Source: Isoetes taiwanensis (taxonomy: Eukaryota > Streptophyta > Lycopodiopsida > Isoetales > Isoetaceae). Taken from it: DNA of 64,000 nucleotides. Made by a program: the position numbers and the translations under genes. The stretch is taken from positions 12,537,426 through 12,601,425 of the forward strand of contig JAJEKV010000036.1 of the NCBI GenBank assembly GCA_021234155.1, given 5' to 3'. The notes under the pieces are model-generated. The model was not told where the DNA came from and did no database searches. It was given only the letters and a program-made list of their open reading frames with translations. Numbering within the stretch: position 1 is the first letter of the stretch; every line of letters begins with the position of its first letter. Positions 12,385-19,553 of the stretch are shown here, in pieces.

Positions 12385-13104
12385 TGCTTTGTTGTTCTCC
12401 ACCTGCTGGTGATACTGTTTATTTCCACCTCGAGGGTGTGGCCCCGCTGGGTGATGCTTTATGCTGTTTATTTCCACCTCGAGGGTGATGCATATTTTTA
12501 CATAATGGTTCTCCACCCGCTGGGTGATGCTATCTTTTTCTGTTATGTTCTTTTTCCTCCTGCTTTCATGTTCTGGACCTTCTTGGTGCAGCTTGTCTTT
12601 GTTTATTTTCTCCGACCATTTACGTGTTCTTTTTTGGGAGTTTTGTTGGTATTGCTTGCGTGATTCCGCCGTTTTTACGCCACTGGGTCTTGCTCTATTT
12701 TTGTTCGCCATCACCCCTCTCCTTTGGTTCTCCATGGATACATCGCGGGGAGGCTTTTGCCGCTTGTTGGGTCGTGGTTTCTATTTTATGCTCGCCATCA
12801 ACTCGTTTCTCTCCGCTTCTCCAGTAAACACATTCAAGGTTGTTGGCGACCATTTCTCATTAGGGTTTTCCTCGAAAACCCGAAAGGGCGGGGTTTTTTA
12901 TCCCGATGAGAAGTTGTCGCCATTACCCTTTTATTTTGCCTTGGCGCATTTCTTTTTAGGGGGTAGTCCGATATTGTTCCTATGGTCGGCTATCCCCTCT
13001 CTCTCTCCCTAGTTTTCCACACATTGTATACTGCTGCTGTGATGAATGACAAGCCTATCTATCATCGGCCGGTTTTGTGTCTCTCGCGAGTCCCTTCCCA
13101 GAAT
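12385..13104 (+). mobile_element. MITE-like repeat carrying the conserved hairpin
   Basis: This segment shares its layout with the element at 60084-60748 on the other strand. Both have copies of a CCACCCGCTGGGTGATGCT motif, then the structured hairpin, then a conserved 3' part containing GATGAATGA and AAGCCTATCTAT, and an end close to CGAGTCCCTTCCCAGAAT. Its left end is degenerate and the matching inverted terminus was not found, so the left boundary is approximate. Open frames inside it look like products of pyrimidine-rich sequence, not genes. Confidence 0.55.
12845..12921 (+). other. Conserved structured hairpin, copy 1 (GAAA loop)
   Basis: The 16-nt arms 12845-12860 and 12906-12921 are complementary apart from one mismatch and one G-U pair. 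Inside lie GGG, a T4 tract, a CCTCG/CGGGG stem, an A4 bulge, CCC-GAAA-GGG, a T6 tract and CCC. Three other copies (43777-43859, 50056-50139, 60281-60359) keep this plan with different arm sequences, which points to a folded RNA. Confidence 0.75.
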
Positions 13105-13237
13105 CCACGTGAAAATTAGTTTAGAAAGCAATTGTTTATGTTTCTATAACAATTATACTTTAAATTTAAAGATAAAGTTATATAATTAGAACTTGTAAAA
13201 ATATAAGTATCAAGAAAAATTAAACCTGACCAAAATA
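13105..13237. other. Short unassigned spacer before retrotransposon remnant
   Basis: AT-rich sequence between the end of the hairpin repeat and the first base homologous to the chromovirus. Nothing is recognisable in it. Confidence 0.5.
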
Positions 13238-13665
13238 TGGGGTGGTCACCATATAACCAAAATTTTATTAATAATTAAAATGGTACTAACGTAGTGTCGA
13301 CCTGCAGGCCAATAGAGCGCTCCGGAGGGCAAGGAGGTCGAGCTATGAAGACAACACAAATTTTGTGGGAATGTGTTGCAAGGAATGAAGAGTACCTCGA
13401 ACGTTAATTATATATATGAAATATTAAAATTTTGATAAACTAAATTGTCGTGATAAGTAAATTATTGAGTAACTTGTTTAATGATGTTACGAATTGATAA
13501 GTTAATTCATAAGATAATTTAAAAATATTACCTTAAGGTAATCTTAATAAAGATGTAAGTATTATAGTAGTATATTGTATTGGTCAGGTTGATTGCAGGT
13601 TAGGAAGATTCCAAGGTGGGGAGACCCATGATGCTGGGGACAGCATCATTTCAAGGTGGGGAGAA
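13238..13665 (+). mobile_element. Remnant of a second chromovirus copy (3' internal end)
   Basis: This segment is homologous, with small indels, to 24788-25233, the internal sequence just before the 3' LTR. It ends with the same duplicated polypurine tract and abuts the left LTR. A second copy, truncated at 13238, therefore lies upstream and shares the LTR at 13666-15240. Unequal recombination between tandem or nested copies would produce this order. Confidence 0.8.
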
Positions 13666-15240
13666 TGTGACGTTCCAAAGACAAGATACGGTCCCGTGAC
13701 GCATTAATCGCATCGCCTCGCACGCCAGATATGCCACTCCGACCGACGCGGTACGCCAACGTAGCTAGCAGACGGTAGCCCCTAGGGGGGCAACTTGCAA
13801 GGTATGTGCATTTATTAATGTGCACATTTACCAATGTGCACATTTATTAAGGTGCACACCTTTCCATGTGGATACCTTTATGCCACCTAGCCATTAAAGG
13901 CAGTAGGCCATTCCCACTATCCCACATGCCTAAAGGGATAATTGGAAACCCTAGCCCTAACCCCTTGTCTAGTTAGGTAGGAAGAAACCCTAACTTGCCA
14001 TTTTCGGCCCATAGGGTTTTAGAGCTCTATTTTGGCTGCCCCAGAGTCAAACCGCCTCCCACTCTGCCCGAGCGAATTGCACCATTAGTTTTCCTTGATT
14101 CAAGCAGCTCAGCAGATGGTCGAACTCGAAAGCGTGAGGAGCGAGCCAAGGATCAGGTATTTAGTCAATTTAATAGCCTAAACCGCCTTCCGCCATTGAA
14201 TCAAAGAGGGTTTAGCCTATTAAATTGCCCATAGCAGCCACTTAGATCCCCGTGATACGTGACTCTAACTAAAGAACCTAACTCTATGATATAGATTAGA
14301 TCTAGTTCTTTAGTTCTTCCGTGATGTATATGGATGATGTATCTCTGTGAACTCCTTGTATTGGGAAGGGGGTAGAGGCCCCAAAGCTTGGTAGTAGATG
14401 CTCCTAGATTAGCCTCTCTAGCACACCGTAGATTCGCCTCAGGCACAAGAGCCACACCTGGTTGTGGGTGAAGGGGCCGACCGGGCTTATAAAGAGGTTC
14501 GTGTTCTCGACTTTGAATGATCCCTCCGTGTGTAAAAGTCTACCGGGATCATTGTGGACTAGGCCTAATGGCTTGCCACGCGTGTGGGCAAGGCATGGGC
14601 TCGACACCCGCGGGAGTGATGCGCCACTCTCCAAAGGGTTCAAGTCGAATAAGGGCAAAGGCCCTCTAGTCACCTTGAGTCAAAGATGTAGATCTCTGGA
14701 GGGAGAGATCCCTACCGCCCCATCGAACCGGGAGATGCAACCCAGAATAGCCCCTCTATGCATGCATCCTGGCTGGCTAGGCCAGTCCCAACACTTTTCA
14801 GCCTACTCTGCAAGGTGTGCACAGGAGGGGCGGATGGAGTGGTCAACCCTAAGCCATGTTCTATGCCAGCCAAATCCATTGCCATGAATTCTATCTGCAA
14901 TGAACTCTGGAGACCCAAGCCGTCAGTCAGCCCTTCGAGTCTGAGCCTTGGGTAGAATTCTCCATATCTATTGTGCTGATCTTTGTCTATGCAGATGTGG
15001 ATGTACCACCCTTCGAGGTGGATATGTCTTGATGTTGTATACTGACATGTATATTTACGCTTCCGCAGCTAGGTAGGCCCTGAGGGAGACGGGGTAAAAT
15101 GACCCCTTCACTCTTCTCACTGGAACTCGTTACGGTTGCAGTGATATGTGGAGGGCCCTGTATCAGCATGGAGCTGGTATGGGGGATGAACTCCTGTTTG
15201 TATACGGTGAGTGCACCGTATACGAGTAGGGTACGTCACA
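13666..15240 (+). repeat. 5' LTR of the chromovirus
   Basis: Begins TGTGACGT directly after the polypurine-rich AAGGTGGGGAGAA and ends ACGTCACA directly before the primer site. It is 1575 bp long, against 1512 bp for the 3' copy. Part of the 5' half (13672-13800) is strongly diverged between the copies, mostly at CpG and TpG positions, as expected after cytosine methylation. Confidence 0.88.
14488..14493 (+). promoter_or_regulatory. Candidate LTR TATA box
   Basis: TATAAA in a GC-richer context, conserved at the matching place in the 3' LTR (26039-26044). It is a likely start region for the genomic RNA, but no transcription data are visible. Confidence 0.4.
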
Positions 15241-15241
15241 G

Positions 15242-15253
15242 TGGTATCAGAGC
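15242..15253 (+). other. Primer binding site (initiator Met tRNA)
   Basis: TGGTATCAGAGC, one base after the LTR, is complementary to the 3' end of plant initiator methionine tRNA, the usual primer for minus-strand synthesis in plant Ty3/gypsy and copia elements. Confidence 0.92.
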
Positions 15254-15446
15254 AATGTTCTTGGAGACCAAGAGCAAAGCACTGACCATGCTCACAGTAG
15301 TACTAACTTGATAGGATCCTCAAACCTCGAAAAATGGGAATTTTTTTTTCTCATTTTTGTAGTATATGCTAAGCTAATAACAGTTAAAGTGAATGAGAAC
15401 ATAAAAAGACTAAAATTAGTGAGCCAAACTTTCAAAAAGTAGGATG

Positions 15447-15513
15447 GTCTCACACGTCGCGCCAGGACAGATAATGAAAATCTCATTTTTGGGCTGGGCG
15501 CAACGTGTGAGAC
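15447..15513 (+). promoter_or_regulatory. Inverted repeat A1 upstream of H3-like gene
   Basis: Arms 15447-15465 and 15494-15513 (GTCTCACACGTCGCGCCAG against CTGGGCGCAACGTGTGAGAC) are nearly perfectly complementary. The inner sequence adds short AATGA and TCATT pairing. It is the first of four related copies. Confidence 0.85.
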
Positions 15514-15661
15514 ATTGAGCCCAAAACACCTTAAAAAGTCATGAATTTCAGAAAAATAACTTGGTAATTCGAATTTTAAGCTAGGAATTAGCTAGAATTG
15601 GTATGTTACATTCCTAAAAACATGCTTAGAAAGTATAAAATCTAGCATTAGAATCCACCAT

Positions 15662-15725
15662 GTCTCGCACGTCGTGCCAGGATCAAAAATGAAACTTTCA
15701 TTTTCAGTCTGGCGCAATGTGTGAC
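15662..15725 (+). promoter_or_regulatory. Inverted repeat A2 upstream of H3-like gene
   Basis: The second copy of the inverted repeat, more diverged (GTCTCGCACGTCGTGCCAG ... CTGGCGCAATGTGTGAC). It starts 215 bp after A1 and lies about 80 bp before the TATA box at 15807. Confidence 0.8.
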
Positions 15726-15806
15726 CATGAGGTTAGAAATGTTTAAATTTAGGTGTTTTAGGTGACCCAAAAGGGTAGTTTGAAATTTGACCTAAAATGG
15801 CCCGTC

Positions 15807-15814
15807 TATAAATA
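15807..15814 (+). promoter_or_regulatory. TATA box of the H3-like gene
   Basis: TATAAATA in the context CTATAAATA, 107 bp before the ATG at 15914. The same word sits 121 bp before the second accessory gene at 17861, which supports independent internal promoters. Confidence 0.6.
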
Positions 15815-15849
15815 AACCTAGGACCCCCCTCATCCACATTCTTCCTTAG

Positions 15850-15879
15850 AAAATCGCTCCCCCTTGCCAAGGCGATTTT
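15850..15879 (+). other. Leader hairpin of H3-like gene
   Basis: AAAATCGC and GCGATTTT form a perfect 8-bp stem around a 14-nt C-rich loop, 34 bp before the start codon. It may influence translation or be incidental. Confidence 0.45.
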
Positions 15880-15913
15880 TCGGCGCCGACATCGGATCGA
15901 GGAACCGTCAAAT

Positions 15914-17146
15914 ATGGCCCGGACGAAACAAACCGCTAGAGTCCCTCCAGGTGTTACTCCTCCCAGCGCCCTACTCCAAGAGATGTTTCGGCAGCGCGTC
16001 GCTCAGCAAGGAGGTCAAAGCGAGGGGGAGTTGTCCGAGGAGCACCCCAGCAACATCAACGACCAAGAAGGGGGTGGGACAGAGGTGGAGGAGGATGCAC
16101 ACTCCGACGCGGGAACAGAGGTCCTAGGCGAAGAGCAGCCGGACGTCATGCAGAAGATCCTCGAAGAAGTGGAGGAGGAGGAAAGGAAGAAGAAGGAAGA
16201 GCAGGATCGGGCCGAGGAGGAAAGGAAGAGGAAGGAAGAACAAGATCGGACCGAGGACAGCTGAGGAGGAAGAGCTCGCGGCATGGATAAAGATGCATGA
16301 AGCCAAAGAGCGCCGTCGGGAAAAGAAGAGAAAGAGGGAAGAGGAGGAGCCGAACGCAGCCCAGGAGTTGAAGAAGAGGAAGGCGAAGATCGTGAAGGTG
16401 GGCAAAAGGAAACTCGTGAATGTTAAACGGGTAAAGGGTTTCGTCATCAACGAACCATCAGCTGACCAGCCCCCGCCCTCCTCCGACGATTCCGACGAAG
16501 ACTACGTCCCCAACACTGAGGGTGCAAGCTCTTCAAAACCCCCAGCTGAGGAGCAGGCAGTACCCGACCCGGAGCAGCCCCAGCAGGCGCAGAAGCCCCC
16601 ACCATACCCGACGTGGGATAGGGTCAAAGCACCGCGGCCACAGCGAGAGGCGTACGTGATAGACCCCGTCAAGGTCTATCAGAAGAAACTAAGGGAGCAC
16701 AACGCCTTCATGGTGAAGTGGGAGGCGTACAACGCATATTATCAGGACACAGAGTGAGGACTATCGAAGGTGGACACCCGACGAAGAGCCAAACTCTGAA
16801 GCCGCCACCACAGAAGCCCAAGCCTCCTAGACCACCAGGGAAGAAGAGGACCGACAGGAAGGAGACTGAGAGGAGAGCCCTGAAGGAGATCAGGTACTTT
16901 CAGCGTAGCTATGGGTTTTTGATCCCCCGTGCACCGTTCGCCCGCCTAGTCCGAGAGGTCATCCAGGAGTACAACACGGATATGAGGGTGACAGACGAGA
17001 TGTTGCTGGCCCTGCAAGAGGCAGCAGAGCAAAAACTGGTGCAACATTTTGAAGATTCGACAGCCTGCACAGTTCATGCGAAGAGGGTCACACTCATGAG
17101 GCAAGACATGCATCTTGCTAGTCACATCAAGGGAGAGCGCCCTTAA
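15914..17146 (+). pseudogene. Retrotransposon-borne histone H3-like protein (frameshifted)
   Basis: The ATG at 15914 (A at -3, G at +4) opens MARTKQTAR, identical to the histone H3 N-terminus; the next residue is Val instead of Lys9. A charged linker of roughly 300 codons follows, with a 13-residue Glu/Lys repeat (16178-16255), KKRKRE- and KKRKAK-type nuclear localisation motifs and an acidic SSDDSDEDY stretch. The last 90 residues (about 16874-17143) align without gaps to the H3 fold (ALKEIR, PFARLVRE, LALQEA, HAKRVT) and stop at the same place as H3 (GERP for GERA). My hand count gives about 46 of 90 identities. Residues for H3-H3 pairing (H3 Cys110, His113, Arg116, Asp123, Leu126) are kept. 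Loop 1 lacks the CenH3 insertion. Frame changes occur near 16258, 16757 and 16832, so this copy cannot encode one protein. Family assignment is strong; function is inferred. Confidence 0.93.
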
Positions 17147-17158
17147 GATTTTGTAAAT

Positions 17159-17164
17159 AATAAA
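17159..17164 (+). terminator. Candidate poly(A) signal after H3-like gene
   Basis: AATAAA lies 13 bp after the stop codon and is followed by an A-rich tract. It fits the end of a separate transcript unit, which would be unusual inside a retroelement genome. Confidence 0.4.
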
Positions 17165-17281
17165 AAAAAATTTGTTAATATAAACAGTTTAATATGTGTA
17201 ATCTTGCTTAACTAGGTTAAGTTATGGAAATTTGGCTTTTGTTTTAGTTAAAATGGACATTTTGAGCAAATTTGAGACGAT

Positions 17282-17348
17282 GTCTCACACGTCGCGCCAG
17301 GACAGAAAATGAACTTTTCATTTTCGGGCTGGGCGCAACGTGTGAGAC
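17282..17348 (+). promoter_or_regulatory. Inverted repeat B1 upstream of second accessory gene
   Basis: GTCTCACACGTCGCGCCAG pairs with CTGGGCGCAACGTGTGAGAC, and AAAATGAA with TTCATTTT inside it. It closely matches copy A1, and the flanking bases are also similar, which indicates duplication of a whole promoter module. Confidence 0.87.
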
Positions 17349-17481
17349 CATGCCCCAAAAGTGCCTAAAACTGCTCCAAATTGACCAAATAAGGGGTTAA
17401 TTCTGCCTAGCTTGACGAGTCCAATAGAATTAGACCCTTACATCACTCAAATTGGACAAGTTTAACCCAATTAGAGGCAAT

Positions 17482-17548
17482 GTCTCACACGTCGCGCCAG
17501 GACAGAAAATGAAAAGTTCATTATCGGTCTGGGCGCAACGTGTGAGAC
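17482..17548 (+). promoter_or_regulatory. Inverted repeat B2 upstream of second accessory gene
   Basis: The fourth copy, 200 bp after B1, with the same arms. The inner AATGAA/TTCATT pairing is kept although the loop bases differ. Confidence 0.87.
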
Positions 17549-17739
17549 CTCTCAGCATTTTCTCCATCATGCCATATCCAAATGACCTCTAGTTTGTTGC
17601 AATAGGTTCATTAGCTGATCTTAGCATGCTCAAACCCCAAAGTAGCCTTCAAATTCTCAATTGGACCTCCTAATAGGTCAGAATTGCCCAAACCCCATAA
17701 ATTTCTAGGTCATCCAAAAATTAGGGTTTTTCACTTCTC

Positions 17740-17747
17740 TATAAATA
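17740..17747 (+). promoter_or_regulatory. TATA box of second accessory gene
   Basis: TATAAATA in the context TCTCTATAAATAGG, 121 bp before the ATG at 17861. Its counterpart is at 15807. Confidence 0.6.
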
Positions 17748-17860
17748 GGTCCCCATTTCTCACTTAGCACCCTACAAGTTTGCTCTTGACCGTTTAGGCG
17801 ATCTTCCAACTCCCTGAGGCGCTTTTGCATCTGTTTGTTAGTCTCATCTTCCCCAGATCC

Positions 17861-19388
17861 ATGGCAACTGCTGACTTCAGGCGATGGTACAGCGCCAGTG
17901 CCCATGCTGCCGAGGCTGATATCAACGACATCTTCCGAGTCTGTAGGAAAGAAATAGATGTCCAAGCCACTCTGCACGCAACCCCGGCATATAGGCAAGT
18001 CTTAGCCGAGTTCCAAGCTAGAGTAGCACCCTCCCTAGTGTAGCTACCACCTTGCATAGACTATTTTGTTCCCCGCCCATCCCTTCAAGCAGCCGTGGGT
18101 GATGTCCCGAACATTGCCAAGTACTTGACAAACAAGGCACAGAGGTTGCCAGATTATATGGTCTTGACAGTTGACAAGGACCAAATATTTCTCCTACACC
18201 GCCGCCTTAGCCATTTTCTTTTCCCACCGTGCTGAAAACCCAATGGGGGGAACCTCTATTCCTCCCATGGAGGTGGACCCCATAGCAGCCTCAGTAGCAG
18301 AACAGATGCTTTTGCAGTACCAGCAAGAGCAGGAAGGAAGGTCAGAAGAAGAGGAATCGGACGAGGAAGAGTACACGAAGCTCGACCCAGAGGAAGAACG
18401 GCGGCAAGCAGAAGAGGAGCTAACCAACTTCGAGCGGAGCCGGCAGACCCTCAGAGTCACTCTCCCACTTGGGCTAGGCATCACAAGCCTAGCCCCCATC
18501 ATCATCGACGGTGAGGAGTATCTGCTCCTCAGCGACATCCAGAATCTCCCTGAATGCAGGGACAGGGAGCTCCGGCTTGATGAGTTGCTGCACCAACTAC
18601 GGCAGCAACCAGATTTGGACGACTTCATCGTCCGGGGAGCCTCAGACTTCCCGCTTCAAGTGAGGGAAGCCGACACCTATACAGGGGAGTCGACTTCCAA
18701 CATCCAGGCCTATAGCAACATCAAGCAAATAATGGAAGCGCGAGAGCTGCCAACTGAGGAGGAGTTCTACGCCCTCCAGGAACAGATGGGGATCCGCGGC
18801 AAGACCACGAGCATCTTGATGTCGAGCTCCTCGACACCACCTCCAGCAAGAGGAGCAGGGATCGACATCAGGTGCGTCGACTCGACAATCAGAGACTACC
18901 AAGAAATGACTGAGGTAGAGGTCGATGAATACGCCGGAAGGCATAGAGCGGGAGGGCAAGCAGGTGGAGAGTCATCAGCAACACACAATGATAGGTCGCT
19001 GAGGTACTACCTTCCCCTGCTGCTGGATGGAAGAATAGCGGTAATACACCGCAAATTCAGTCCCCGGGGCGAAGAAGGAGTGTTCATGCTCATTGCACTC
19101 TCTGGCTTTGGCAGACATGCTCGAATAGCTGCAAATGTCGACTATGCTGTCTTAGTTAAGAGAGCGATGGCACTTGACCTCTTCGACTTCGCCGTGCCCT
19201 ACCGACGGCAGGGAAGATTGGCAGTAACCGCGGCCTACACCTCCGACCGCAGGGTAGAGGAATTGGTGACAGCCTTGCAGGGCGGGACGTCGACCAATGT
19301 CCTCAGAAACTTGGGACGCTCGGTAGGAATGGCCCAAGTTAAGAAGTTCCTCGAAGACAACCCATCCTACCGGCGATTTCAAGAATAG
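17861..19388 (+). pseudogene. Unknown chromovirus accessory protein (ORF2), stop and frameshift
   Basis: The ATG at 17861 opens MATADFRRWYSASAHAAEAD. The frame runs to a TAG at 18041, stays open after it to 18232, and then passes by one frameshift near 18180 into the long frame ending at 19388. About 508 codons are covered. The N-terminal part is mixed alpha-helical. The centre is strongly acidic (QEGRSEEEESDEEEY and a run of Glu/Arg). The C-terminal part is a compact mixed region (RYYLPLLLDGRIAVIHRKF; FLEDNPSYRRFQE). I recognise no family, and it shows none of the gag, histone or protease motifs. Its promoter module matches that of the H3-like gene, so the two may be co-expressed and act together. 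It could be a nucleocapsid-like or chromatin-associated factor, but that is a guess. Confidence 0.6.
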
Positions 19389-19553
19389 TTAGACTCTTGA
19401 TCCCCGAGGTTTTGTATTAGGATATTATATAATATAAATATAATTTCTTTTGCACTTTAAATGTTTTGTTGATGTATTTTGTTCCACAATTATAACAACA
19501 AACATATAATGCAAGAGAACAAATAAAACTAACCATATAGCCATGACCTACTT
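19389..19553 (+). other. AT-rich spacer between ORF2 and gag
   Basis: Contains a TATA-like run near 19424-19441. No gene. Confidence 0.45.

Noticed and set aside
12870-12900. Bacterial rho-independent terminator
   Set aside because: The GC stem and T run look like one, but the extended covarying arms and the occurrence in plant repeats argue for a different structured RNA.
12280-13012. Membrane protein genes on the plus strand
   Set aside because: Overlapping hydrophobic frames arise from pyrimidine-rich repeat sequence that has a homologue at 60084-60748 without conserved frames.
14462-14955. Coding regions within the LTR
   Set aside because: The frames are not kept between the two LTR copies, which differ by indels.
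13238-15240. LTR beginning at 13238 (TGGGG) instead of 13666
   Set aside because: The homology between both sides starts there, but the polypurine tract directly before TGTGACGT at 13666 and 25234, and the match of TGTGACGT to the ACGTCACA end, place the true LTR start downstream.
16874-17143. Centromeric histone CenH3 as the source of the histone fold
   Set aside because: Loop 1 has the H3 length, without the extra residues of CenH3, and the tail matches canonical H3 beyond the MARTK shared with plant CenH3.
16718-17146. A separate 142-codon histone gene starting at 16718
   Set aside because: The first 40 codons of that frame are the wrong frame of the linker; the linker in two other frames has the same charged composition as upstream, so frameshifts within one gene explain it better.
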